This document shows positions 21,466-32,607 of a stretch of DNA of 64,000 nucleotides, one piece after another (position 1 is the stretch's first letter; each line of letters begins with the position of its first letter). Source of the stretch: Hypoxylon rubiginosum (taxonomy: Eukaryota > Ascomycota > Sordariomycetes > Xylariales > Hypoxylaceae); contig CADCXA010000015.1 of assembly GCA_902806565.1 (NCBI GenBank), positions 781,806 to 845,805 of the forward strand, read 5' to 3'. A program made the translations under genes and the position numbers. The notes under the pieces were generated by a model, which made no database searches, was not told where the DNA came from, and was given only the letters and a program-made list of their open reading frames with translations.

Positions 21466-23835
21466 ATGACCGGTATGGCTGCTGCGCCGGGCAGCGGTAC
21501 AAATGCCCTAGAGGCAAACGTGGCGAAGCTGGCAGATGTAGCAGATGTGCCAGATGTGCCAGATGTGGTAGATGTGTCCAAACGAGATGACCAGCACGAC
21601 ACTCTCAAGTACCATCTTCTTGGGCCTTCACTGACCAAGGCTGGCCAAGACTCTGTTGATCAATCTAAGGTATGCTAAGGACCTAAGGTGATAGCTTTTA
21701 TCCCCCCGTATTGCTCTAACCAACCCCCCCTCGGCTTAGGTATCCGAGATAATATATAACGCATCCAAGGGGTCCAAGTACTTCAACCACGAGGAAGTCA
21801 AAGACAAGATCTTGACGCAGAAGATCGTGCAGATATTGGAAAAGAAGCGTCGCCTCGAGAAACTCGACCTGACTCGCGAGGTCAGAGCTGCCGATCAACT
21901 TGTCGCTCAACTCGAGCTCACTCGGGACCTGACCCAGCACATAGTCCACGTCGACTGCGATGCCTTCTATGCTGCCGTGGAGCAGCTAGACCGCCCCGAG
22001 CTAAAGGATCTCCCCTTTGCTGTCGGTGGCGGTGTATTAACTACTTGTAACTATGCTGCCAGAAAATATGGATGTAGGAGTGGTATGGCTGGTTTCGTTG
22101 CAAAGAAACTCTGTCCCGATCTGCTCCTCCTACCTCTCAACTTCGACAAATACACATCCAAAGCCCAAGAGGTCCGGCGGGTATTGGCACAATACGATCC
22201 GAGATTCGAGAGTGCTAGCATCGACGAGGCTTATCTTAATATTGCCGAATATTGTGTCGAGCATGACATGACACCCGAAGATGTCGTCCGGCAGATGCGA
22301 GATGAGATCCATGAGACGACCAAGATCACCGTATCTGCTGGTATTGCGGCGAATTCAAAGCTTGCCAAAGTCAGTCCTCAATGAATCTAGCAATCTCGCC
22401 TCTAGCAATTAAATACTGACGTCGGGGATCAAGATATGTTCCAACATGAACAAACCGAACGGCCAGTACGTTCTACCTAATGACCGTAATGCTATCATGA
22501 CTTTTATGCGAGACCTGCCGACGAGAAAGGTGAATGGAATTGGGCGCGTCTTAGAGCGCGAGTTACAAGAGATAGGCATCAAGACGTGCGGTGATATCTA
22601 TCCCCATCGCCAGTTCCTGGTACGTATGAATAATTTCTGCGGCGGCATAATCGAATTTGCGAGGATGCTAACTCATTCCTAGTATGTTATGATCCTCTCT
22701 AGTTTTGCACACTTCTGCTTTAGTTTCTTTTTTTTTTTTTTGTTGGGGGAGCGCATTCAGCCGTGCGATCAAGCAAGCCTCCATTTCTCTGCGCGAGATG
22801 TTAATTCATAATAGGCGACAACTTTTCGGCGATAAAACCTATGAATTTCTCATCATGTGCCATCTTGGTCTAGGCAGAACCGAAATCCAACCTGCGGAGG
22901 AATATGAGCGAAAAAGTGTTGGGACTGAGAGTACTTTCAGAGATATGTCAGATCCCCCTGTTAGCCTCCCTGGAAGTGGCTACCCCATACTCTTTTGTAT
23001 GTAGTTAACTAATCATCGTCTCTATAGGTCGGATCCCACCCAATTCCGGGAAAAGCTACGATGGATAGCCGAGGAATTGGAAAAGGATATGCGAAAGGCC
23101 GAATGCAAGGGCCGAACTCTTGTTCTAAAGGTGAAGTTGCATACGTACGAAGTCTTGACCAGGCAGGTCGTAACACCGAGAGCGATTTGCGCTGCGGGCG
23201 ATTTGTACAACTACGCATTACCCATCTTGGCGAAACTAGAGCAAGAGAGACCAGGCATGAAGCTACGTTTAATGGGTCTCAGGTGCACGCATCTTGTTAG
23301 CACCAAAAAGCCCGATACTCGTGCGTTTTTTGGGTTGAGACCTTCGAAGACAGAAGCTGATGTTGATGGATCGAACGGAACGAGCAAGCAAGAGGCGAGC
23401 GGAGCCGCCCAAGAGGATACCATTTCGCAGGTACCGTTAGATCATATGCGCCACAATAGCGATGATCATCCTGACCCTAATGACACTGGCATGGAAGGGC
23501 ATCAAGCATTAATGGGTGACCCTTACCGCCATCATGGCAAAGAAATCGCTCCCAATCCGAAGAGAGAAGCGTCAAGTCTGGAGCCAGAGGAATGGTGGGA
23601 CTGTCCGATTTGTAGCAGACCGCAGGCAACGGATGAGCGTCTCTTCAACGATCACATTGATCTATGCCTCTCGAGACAAACTATCCGCGACGCAGTCCAG
23701 CGGGATAGTGTACGTAGCTCAACTTCTACACCCGACACGCCAGCTCCTAAGAGATTGAAGAGTGGCGGTGAGAAGAAACGAGGTCGTGCATCCACTCCTG
23801 CCGACCCGAAACAGAAGAAGCTATTCTTCGGTTGA
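21466..23835 (+). CDS. DNA polymerase kappa (Y family) with UBZ finger and PIP box
   Basis: Proposed exons 21,466-21,669, 21,740-22,369, 22,434-22,619, 22,798-22,946 and 23,028-23,835; 658 residues. Y-family marks: IVHVDCDAFYAAVEQLDRP with metal ligands Asp140 and Asp142, then LTTCNYAARKYGCRSGM, SASIDEAYLNIA (Asp230, Glu231), SAGIAANSKLAK and NKPNGQYVL. Little-finger blocks are KSVGTESTFRDMSDPTQF and KLHTYEVLTRQVVTP. A UBZ4-type zinc finger (C582, C585, H599, C603) binds ubiquitin. The C-terminus QKKLFFG (Q652 to F657) is a QxxLFF-like PCNA-interacting box. Known role: nuclear translesion synthesis, recruited by ubiquitylated PCNA. The junction after exon 3 is uncertain: the nearest AG (22,813-22,814) leaves the frame off by one, while an AG at 22,796-22,797 keeps frame but adds about six residues. 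The N-terminus has an Asp/Val/Pro repeat (DVPDVPDVVDV). Confidence 0.9.
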
Positions 23836-24149
23836 CATAGAAGAAGTGGTAAATTGGTCAGTTGTGCGTAAAGCGCTCCAAAGCTTTCCATGCGAATGGT
23901 CCTTGGTCGCCAGGGTTATTTGCAAGGCGGGTTTTCTGCTCTACATAAGATCTAACAAATATATATCAAATTTCAGTGTGGAAAGGACATCTACTCGAAA
24001 CTGACTGGTTCTATTCCGTCCTCCGGCGTTTTCCCAATTCCGTCGCGTCGATATACCTATCTCTTAAGAGATTCGGTGCTTTGCCCAGTGGACAAGGCTT
24101 GTGTTACCTTGCCCTTCTTTCCCCCTAGTATGAGTCTATAAATGTCGAA
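23836..24149. other. Convergent 3' intergenic
   Basis: A 314-base spacer between the convergent polymerase kappa and TRK genes; nothing else is recognised. Confidence 0.5.
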
Positions 24150-26766
24150 TTAAACGATTCCTACGCCATCCAAACTTGGCCGCCTTGCCGACATCGACCT
24201 GCGAATATGGTGGTCCTCCTCTTCGACTCTATGCATGTCATCACTAGGGAGTCTAACAGCACGGTCAAGAGCTACCGGCAGGCCCCGGTGTCGACCCCTT
24301 ATCATAACAGCACACAGCACCAACTTACTCCCCGGGTAGAGACCGCCGCTGAAGCTGTAATTTACCGTCGGAAGTCCAATGCTGATGCCGACGCATCCGT
24401 AGGCGGAGACGACTTCAAACACCGTGTTGAAGACGGAGAATGTGACTGGATCCTCAATGAAATGCTTCGTCTCGATGATCATAATGAGCAGGACGGCCAA
24501 GACGAGCCACCATAGGTCATGTGAGAGCTGTCCACGGATTTGATGGCTGATGAAGCTAATCCGACTCTCTTCTCGCTGTTCCGGGGCAACGCCCACGCCG
24601 TACCACTCTGCAAACGCAGCACGAATCATTCGACTCAGGGACTGGACTTGGCTGCCGGGTTGCCCGTGAGAGATAGGACGAGTAAGGACGTTACCATCGG
24701 TAGGATCCTCACCGTAGATCCCCAACGATCGTTCTTCGTAGACATTTGAGTGCCGCATTGTTATCACAACTGGATACACCGAGATATACCTGCAAGGGTT
24801 AGAGTCACGGTTAGTAAGTAGTTATTACATGACCTCTAAGAAGCTTTTTGGGGGAGCAAGGGCTGGTGATCAATAGGGCTCGTGGCTCGTAGATACCACG
24901 AAACTCCAAATAGAGTAGGAAGGAGGAGAGAACAGAGAGCACGCACATCATTATAACGTAGAGCACTTGCAAGCCGATGAACAGTGTCGGGATGGATACC
25001 ACGTAAAACCCCCCTGAGCGTACAGCTACAGAAATATTAGCATTGGTGGGTTTCGTGCGAGCTAGGCTGAGCCTTACCAAGGGCTTGGAAGAGCCCATCG
25101 ATGATACGAGAGCCGAGAGGAATTTGGTCGAGAGCCGAGTTACCAAAATTGAGTACTTCAAAAGCCACCCAATCGGTGCCGTTGAGTATGAAAAGCATGA
25201 AGACAAGCCAGTATGTTTGTCGCGACGGGAATAAATTGGTATACACACGCCGAGGATATTTGAGTATGTACTCAAGGGTGTCCTTCCAATCTACGAAATC
25301 CTGCGGATAGGTCGCTAGCTTTAAAGCTTTCACTGTAGTCCTTCGCGTCAGCAAGTTGTCTCTGCATTAGGGAAGAGAATTCAAGAAAGGAGGAAGGGAA
25401 GCAAGGTAGATATTCCAGACTCATGTATATCATCTAAAATTCACAGGGTAGCACGGGCGGCGAGGAAGGGGGGAGGGACATAGGAGCAACGTGAGATGGA
25501 ACTTACAACTACACCACAGAATCAACCGCAGAAATATGGGATATGCAGTGTTTCCAGCGAGAATCATTATCCCCATGACGATGAGTACGAAATAAGAACT
25601 TCCGTAAGGTATCATATTTAAATCCAGCACGCTCATGCCGCTATTATTGAAAGCAGACACGCCGTTGAATACGCCATTCCACCAAGGGGAAATGGCATTA
25701 TCCAGGGCAGGTTGCGGCTGGTTATTGGTGAGCCACGCGCCGAGTGAAATGCACCCGAGGAATTGCCATAAAAACCAGTACAAGGGAACGATGATGGAGA
25801 GGAGTTTGAGAGCTCGATATTCGGTACCTCCAAGCTCCTCGCGCTCCTCACTCGTTAGTCCGTGAAACTGGCCATTTCGACCAACTTTATGCCCCCTTAA
25901 GTAGTTGTTGTGGCTCCCGCGACGATCTCCTTGAGATCCGGCCGTCTCGGTGCTCGACAGGTGTCTGTGCGTAGGGATGCTACTAAGAGCGATGGATGTC
26001 GACCTAGCTTCGGCGCGGATATCGTCAACGAAGGCCACATGCTCGACATTTCCAGCCGAGCCCCGGTTGTCCCTCCTTGCCTCTCCAGCTGCAGAAGGCG
26101 GGCTCCGCTGCTGGGGAGCTCCAGATATGTCGCCGACAAGTGAGCTAACCTCTTGCTGCGGCGGCACGATGGTAGAGAGTAGCCTTCCGTCGCTCGGCCG
26201 AGATATCACGGGTAATTTGCTGCCCTGAGCGTCTCTACCCAGAGTCGAGCTAGTAGGCGGTGGTTGGGAAACAGCGTCAGCGCTATTCGGTACCGTCCTA
26301 CTCCTACCGAGACTCCTAAGCCTATGGGTGATGGGGAGGAAATTCAGACTCGTGTTCCTCCTTTCGAGACGACGCTTGTGCTCCTTGCGCACGATCTCTT
26401 CGAAGCGCGCTTCGAAGGCATGCTTGCGGACCAGCACGGTCCAAATGGAAACCCAGATAGAACTTCCGATGATGATCAGGAACCAGAGCAGCACCTGTTG
26501 CCAAGTAGTCATCTGACTTAGATTGACGGTGTTCAGGCCAGCCTCCGTCCTTGTCCGAGTTAGCGCACATCTACAACCAAGATGAAGAGAAAGGCGCCTT
26601 ACATGGCCGACGTAGCCAAGAACAAGCTGTCGACATAACTGATGCTGTACTTGGGGTTTGACGAGCCCCAAAATACGAGCGAGGTGACCAGGGGGACGAC
26701 GATGAAGTAGGTATAATGGATCGTGATGAAATTCAGCGGAGGTAGAAGGGATCGGGGGTTGCGCAT
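24150..26766 (-). CDS. TRK1: Plasma-membrane potassium transporter, fungal TRK family
   Basis: Minus-strand exons 26,766-26,603; 26,549-25,507; 25,359-25,078; 25,025-24,947; 24,789-24,150 give 735 residues. All junctions keep the frame. All four pore-loop signatures of the TrkH/Trk superfamily are present: SAMTEAGLNTV, SAFNNSGMSVLDLN, QALAVRSGGFY and SAYGCVGISIGLPTVN. Each is flanked by membrane helices, e.g. VLLWFLIIIGSSIWVSIW, LSIIVPLYWFLWQFLG and WWLVLAVLLIMII. A long hydrophilic loop (about residues 105-285, Ser/Arg/Pro-rich) separates the first and second pore repeats, as in fungal Trk1. MIRGRHRGLPVALDRAVRLP near the end is the conserved tail. Known role: high-affinity potassium uptake with effects on membrane potential. 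On this strand a run of 27 C lies 34 bases before the start codon. The intron at 25,360-25,506 is the least certain: its acceptor must be GCAGAG to avoid a stop. Confidence 0.92.
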
Positions 26767-26799
26767 TGCCGAAGCCCCGTCGTTCTACGATGGTCCAGA

Positions 26800-26826
26800 G
26801 GGGGGGGGGGGGGGGGGGGGGGGGGG
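26800..26826 (+). repeat. Poly-G run of 27 bases just upstream of TRK
   Basis: An uninterrupted G run (C on the coding strand) beginning 34 bases before the TRK start codon, so very likely in its 5' UTR or core promoter. Confidence 0.95.
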
Positions 26827-26901
26827 AAGCTCAGGGGACAAGAAGTAGAGGAAGATAGTATTGGCGGTCTTGGCGGACTGGAGAGCGAAGCGGAAACTAG
26901 C

Positions 26902-26990
26902 GGTCTTGGTCGTCTTGGTTGTCTTGGTTGTCTTGGTTGTCTTGTCTTCTTGTCGTCTTATCTTCTTGTCGTCTTGTCGTCTTGTCGTTT
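26902..26990 (+). repeat. Imperfect (TTGTCTTGG)/(TCGTCTTG) array
   Basis: Several near-identical TTGTCTTGG units followed by TTGTCGTC units: a purine/pyrimidine-asymmetric minisatellite in the TRK upstream region. Confidence 0.8.
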
Positions 26991-27940
26991 AATGAGAAAA
27001 CATGACGAGGCGAAACTCTATATCGAGATATCCAAATTTTTATGGGAATCGTAATATACTCCGTTGCCTCGGCAAGCTTTAGATGAAAAAGAAGAGATTT
27101 CGTCGTTTTGTAGACCCTTTTTATTTTATTTTATTTTTCTCCCTCTCCCTCTCTCTTATCTCTTGAGCCTTTTTATGTAGAATATTAGTCCTGGTTATAA
27201 GTTGTTGCTCCAACCACGAGGTCTTACCTGACGTGGTATTTCATCCCGGGACGGTAAAAGGAGACAAGAAGGGGCTAGGGTTATATTTACGTTGTTATTG
27301 TTACCTGTGGACATGTAGGTAGCTTCTGGATATAATACATAATCTAATGCTATGTAGATTAGGATATGTACCTAGCGTCGAGGTACTTTACACATAGTGG
27401 ATATAGCAAAACTTACCCACATTGCATTGAACGGATACCAACTTTTATTGTACATATTGTACATACATAAGGTATCGGGACGTAGCCCACCTTTCTACTA
27501 CCAGGTAGGTACATGGTATGTATATACCCCGTTGGGTTTTGAGACGCCATCCACGAAAAGGACTTCACGTAGTTCCCTGGCGGCCCAGGCCATTCGGCAC
27601 CTAAATGGAGCATGGTATTCACATCTCAGTTGATTCCTCTTGCTAGGTATTCGGTTATCACGGCAGGGTTTGCGACATCTACACAATCTCGTTGCACCCG
27701 AAGAGACAAACCGCCTTTTTACAAAATACGTTCCATGACTGGCAGGTATAATGATGCAGAAACTTAGGCTGGGGCTGGCTGGGGTGAAACACGGGTCACT
27801 AAGTTGGCTTCAAAAGGACCATGTTATTGGGCGAGAAGTGGCGGTCGCTTTTGCCAGCTCTCCTTACAAACGCCTCGCAGGACACATATATAACTCTCTA
27901 TATACACCGATAAACTCGGGCACCGCCGATGTCTTGCAAC

Positions 27941-28756
27941 TTATAGCTCGTTATGTTCCTGGGAATCGTCGGTATCGGCGAGCATGGTTCCTACGATCTC
28001 GGCAGCTTCCTCGACCTTGCTCGCAATCTTTTCCGCCACCTTTGTAGAGGCCTTCTCGGAGGCTTCACTAGCAGCCGAACTCGCGCTGCTGCTAGCCTTG
28101 GTGACGATAGACTCAGGATTCGGAACGCCCTTGATACCCATGAGTTCCGTCTCGAACACTAGTGGTCATTAAAATGTTAGATGCCGTGCTTTGTCCCACA
28201 GGTTCCACAACCTTCCCGTCGGGTACGTACCGAGAGTAGATCCTGCTGGAATCGGACCCATGCCTCGGTTTCCATATCCGAGCTCGGGAGGCACGGTCAG
28301 AGTCCTAGGAGTCTGTTAGCTCCCATCGGTGATTTGGTATAACTGCAAACGTCTATGTCGCAGCAAGAATCAGCAGAAGGATGGGAGTTATCTTGCCTCT
28401 TTTCTCCGATGCACATATCCAAAAGCCCCTCATCCCATCTGTATACGGACACACACACATGTTAGGACGTTGTGAGCGGGGTGGAATCAGTATGATTCGA
28501 CGACGAACCCTTTGATGACTTGACCGCCGCCCAGCCGAAAGCTAAAAGGGGTGCCCCGGTCATAGCTGGCATCGAATTTGTTGCCATTGGCAGCGAGCGT
28601 TCCCCTGTAGTGAACCTGGATGGTGTCGCCTTTTTGCGTCTTTCGATCACATTCTACGGGAAGAGTGACATCGATCTTGAGGTCGGAAGGGCTCGAGGCC
28701 AAAGCACCGAGGGCCATGGAGGCCACGAGGGACAGGGAGAAGAGGACGCGTTGCAT
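27941..28756 (-). CDS. ER-lumenal FKBP-type peptidyl-prolyl isomerase (FKBP2 type)
   Basis: Minus-strand exons 28,756-28,509; 28,438-28,397; 28,304-28,231; 28,158-27,941 give 193 residues. A signal peptide ([17 protein letters not shown]) is followed by the FKBP fold: [68 protein letters not shown] and [10 protein letters not shown]. These hold the usual active-site Tyr, Asp, Phe, Val-Ile, Trp and Tyr positions. An Ala/Ser/Glu helix-rich extension follows, and the last residues are EHNEL, an HDEL-like ER retrieval signal. Known role: prolyl cis-trans isomerisation in protein folding in the secretory pathway, inhibited by FK506. The second intron (28,305-28,396) starts GCAAGA, a GC-AG intron, and is required to keep the frame between EKR and TLTVPP. 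The first donor is GTTCGT. Confidence 0.93.
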
Positions 28757-30997
28757 GTTGTGGGATTGGTGTTGACTGTTGACTTTTCTAGGAAAGGTTC
28801 TCGACAAGTGAATTGACGTTTGTCTACTCGGTTCTAAAGGGACACTGATTTTCCCTTTGTAGAGATACGTGAGAAGACGACAGGACTGCTGAGGGCACCA
28901 ACTGGGAGACAGGAAATGGATATTGGTCAATTGATGTGTACAAAGTACCAGGAATTGGAAATCACCAATCGCACATCCATTTTCGGTCAATCCACAATCC
29001 ACAGTCTAGGCGGGCAGGCGGGCTGGCGGGGCAAGACATGGCCGACTCTCTAAATACATAACACGCGTGTAATATCTGCTTAACTCGCAAATAACTACGG
29101 TGATAAAAGCCCGTTTAAGATGGCCGCTGTTTTCCGACCATACATCTCAGAACCTAAAGAGGTAGACAAAATAACCATAACCAAAAAAGCAAAGTCAAAC
29201 GAGTTATTTTAAATACATATAATAAATGTAGTTATCCAAGCCCATCTCTATTTGCACCAGCAGTTAATGTTATCATATTCGTCCACATGGCTGACTGTTG
29301 ACAGGAGGGTAAAACTGAAAGATGAATTGAAACGCCATTCGTTATATTGCCGAGGCTTGTACATGAACGGTATTGGATTTTAAACGAAAGAGAAAGACAA
29401 AAAACTTGCGTCATACTACCGGTCTACCACAGAATGCCACAACCACAATCGCGTTTCACAATGGTAAAATTCAATATATACCTCCTACACTACATTTAAA
29501 AATTCCATTCTGCTGCCGCTAGGTTGATACCGTTACTTGCGGTACCTAGGACATGAGAGGTTTAGGACTCTATCATGAGTCCTATGATGCTATGATGCTA
29601 TGATGCTATGATGCTATGATGCTATGATGCTATGAGGCATAAGCTAGGCAGGAGAACAAGCCAGGGTTCCTAGGACCTGGGGCCTGGGGCCTAGGTACGG
29701 AAGGCGGTCAAGAAACTTTTCGGCTAGGCGTCCTAGCGAGCCCTCCCTACGTCCTACAATCTACGACCCTCAACTTACAGAACAAACACACATTGCGCAG
29801 TCAACGTCAACCATGCTGCCATGTCAGCATAGCCGCTCGAACACGCCCCCAACTATTTGCCACCGGGGCACTCTTCTGTTATAGCATTATAGCATTATAG
29901 CTGTAAGCACCTAGGGGGCTGGGAGGTTAGGTTAGGTACCTATGATAGCTGCTGTTAGCGTCGGTTGCCTTTTGTCCACTTCATTTTGGAGCCCCCAAAA
30001 CAAACTTGTATAAGCCACGCGCAAACCACACACAAACAAGACAAGCCTGTCTGGTCTGTCTACAAGGCAGCAAGGGTTCGAGTCGATTGGATATTATACG
30101 CACTGTATCTAAATCTTCAAGAGTCGGCAGGCCTCCTTTCGCAGTTCATGCTGTTCCAGCTGTCCCAGCTGTCCCAGCTGCCCAGGCGCTGTCCCAAGTA
30201 GGATGTTGGTGGTAGGTATTGAGATCGTCCCCTTATGACTAACAACCTCTTGACTCTTTCGCCGTACCCCGTCCATCCACCGTTTTCACATATCGATGCC
30301 ACTTCACACTGGTAGGCAGATAACACAGCCTCTGGCTCTCTACCTCTGCCTAGACCTAGACCTATACCTCTACGTCTGTCTCTACCGATACTTCATGTAC
30401 TCTCTTAGGCATTCTTCTACCTAGACCTATAAGGCACTCACCCAGGCACATCTCTCGGCCCCTACCAGCCAGCCCGTCTCCACTTTACCTATGGTCATCT
30501 GGACCTCTTCTCTTGCTATCCCCTTCTTCACATCCAGTTGCTGCCTCATAACCGACCTTCTCTCCCCCCGTCCCTCTACCTCGGAGTCGAGCCTAGTGAC
30601 TGACTCACCGTTCAGTTTCGGTGTCTGTGTATACATCTATTGACTCCTGATGCCCGTCGCTGCCGTCCACCGCCCCCTTCATCGAGTTAGCCTTGGGCAC
30701 TGCTCTGGCTGCTCAGCGTTGTAATTGCCATATGCCACCCATATACTGCCATGGCCGTGTTTGTCATTTCACTATTACACAGGCTTCCACCATGATTTCC
30801 AAAAGGGTCGAGTGTTTTCCCAATTCCTCGTATACGTAGGTCTATAAAGGGGACGGTTCGTGCCGTCTTGTAGGTTTCCTTGTCTGCTTTCCCATACTCT
30901 TCAAACCATCAGACCAGTCTCATAACCCTCTCATAACCCACGCGTCTTTACCAAACTCCCCATTCAACACCCTACGCTAGCACTTGTTTCCAGAAAG
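28757..30997. other. Divergent promoter region of FKBP2 and the Ser-rich gene
   Basis: About 2.2 kb without recognisable genes. It contains an 8-base minisatellite (29,582-29,637), ATAGCATT duplicates near 29,880-29,901, TGTCCCAGC triplicates near 30,157-30,180 and a long pyrimidine-rich stretch from about 30,300 to 30,990 that is typical of fungal promoters and 5' UTRs. Confidence 0.5.
29582..29637 (+). repeat. 8-base minisatellite (CTATGATG)n
   Basis: Six perfect CTATGATG units followed by one CTATGAGG. Confidence 0.95.
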
Positions 30998-31408
30998 ATG
31001 GGATCATCCAACAAGAAGTCCTCCAGACCCTCCCACGCCATCATCGTAGACGAGCGCCCTTATCGTTCAGCATCCAAGAGCTCTCACAGCACCATGTCCT
31101 CTCACGGCAGCTACTCCGGCCTGGGAACCAACTCTGACTCTTATGGGCACAGTAGCTATTCACCACCTGTCACCAATCATATATATCGATCTTCCAAGAG
31201 TGGTATGCACAACCCTCAAAGACCTAGTGGCCATATGCTTATAACTAACCTAGTCAAAGGAGACTACACGGTTAATACCTCCGATCGGGGTCAGGTCTCC
31301 GTTCACAACCACGGCTCATCTGGGTATGATCAGAGTGCGCCACATCCCACCTATGAGTCCAATAGAGACAAGAAGGACTCCTCCCACAAGAAACCATCCT
31401 CGCGATGA
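30998..31408 (+). CDS. Small Ser/His-rich hypothetical protein
   Basis: A single 136-codon frame with no intron. The composition is dominated by Ser, His, Lys, Tyr and Asn (SASKSSHSTMSSHGSYSGLG, HKKPSSR at the end), so the protein is probably disordered. A short less biased block, HMLITNLVKGDYTVNTSDRG, lies near residue 80. No domain, signal peptide or membrane segment. Support for a real gene: a clear ATG in context GAAAGATGGGA after a long pyrimidine-rich leader, and no competing frame. It could still be non-coding transcript sequence. Function unknown. Confidence 0.6.
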   Translation: MGSSNKKSSRPSHAIIVDERPYRSASKSSHSTMSSHGSYSGLGTNSDSYGHSSYSPPVTNHIYRSSKSGMHNPQRPSGHMLITNLVKGDYTVNTSDRGQVSVHNHGSSGYDQSAPHPTYESNRDKKDSSHKKPSSR

Positions 31409-32607
31409 ATAGAACCGCCAGTCCGGTGCTTCGGTGCATACCTAGGCAGCTTAAGACAGGCGTTCCGGGTTGGAGTTCGGGTTCGGGTTCGGGTTTCGGG
31501 AGGATAGGACCAACCATCAAGGGCATGGCTTAGAAAGGGCAGGGCATACCGGATTCAATACCGGATTCATTATCGGCACTATGCCGAAGCAAAAAGATTG
31601 TACGGCCTCGGGGCTTTTAGACATGTATGGCTACTGGCGTCTCTCTGCATCTCTCAGACTTTAGTATAATGTTATATTTTTGATTCCCTTCGTTTCCCCC
31701 CAATGTTGTCTGACAACCTATCACGTCTGAGGCTGAGAGGGGCTGGCCCTCATTCGCTATCTGCTCGAAAAAACAACATGCAGGAACACTGTAACGTGCA
31801 TGGTGGTCCGGTGATCATACCTCACACCCCGCAAGGATCGCAGCAAGGATCAACCAATCCCCTGAGGCCACTGCTTCCCAGCTGCAAGGAACCAGATGTA
31901 GCTCGTTTGCACCTATCTACGCTCTACTTAGGCGAACAGCGAAACTTGGATTCGGCAAGCAGTACCAATATCTTGGCTGGAGCAATCATGCTAAAGTCAT
32001 GTTCTGTCATTGATAGGTCCCTACGTGGGTAGTCGGCGGTAGATAGCCAACGCATCTGTGGGACCGATCTTCTGGGCTTTCTCCCGGACCTTCTCGGTAG
32101 ACAAAAGACGCTGGCCCTCGGGTGGTATAGGGGGGCGGTATAGGTTTAGCTCTAGCTCTAACATCTTGCACCTGGAGGTAAAATGGCAAATTTAGCTTAT
32201 TCGAAACACGGTGTTTACGTGTGTAACGCAAATACAAGGTATGACAGTCCATAGGGCTGCGGCAGGGTTTTGGCTTGGGTACCAATAATAATCATTATTG
32301 TGTACGCCTGTAAGAATACAGCCACCGCGTGGAGCGTTACGACTACCATGTTGGACTTTCAAGGTAACACCCGGGTTGCGAGCCAGATTGTTGTCAGGGA
32401 ACTTCTTAGTAGCTAGCAAGACGGATTGCAAGTGTTTGCCTCTCGATTACACGCCTTTGCGCTTCTTTCCTCAACCCCCTATCCCTTCTCTTCATTCTTG
32501 TTTTCTTTCTTGCGTCCCTCCTGCTAGCATTCCGGTATCGTTGGCGATCCCGTCTTCGGAATACACATGGGAGGATTCGTTTCCTTACCCATAAACTCCC
32601 CTCCATT
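31409..32607. other. Intergenic
   Basis: No supported gene. A (GGGTTC) short repeat occurs at 31,478-31,499. Open frames on both strands, for example 32,007-32,285 minus, lack recognisable content. Confidence 0.4.

Larger units (their letters stand above)
26767..27940. other. Intergenic between TRK and FKBP2
   Basis: Holds the 27-base poly-G run (26,800-26,826), an array of TTGTC-type words (26,902-26,990) and T/CT-rich DNA around 27,116-27,170. Small open frames on both strands show no recognisable content. It combines the TRK promoter and the FKBP2 3' end. Confidence 0.5.

Noticed and set aside
26800..26826. Poly-G as pure assembly artefact
   Set aside because: Cannot be excluded, but two other poly-G tracts of different length occur inside a true dispersed repeat, so long G runs seem genuine in this genome.
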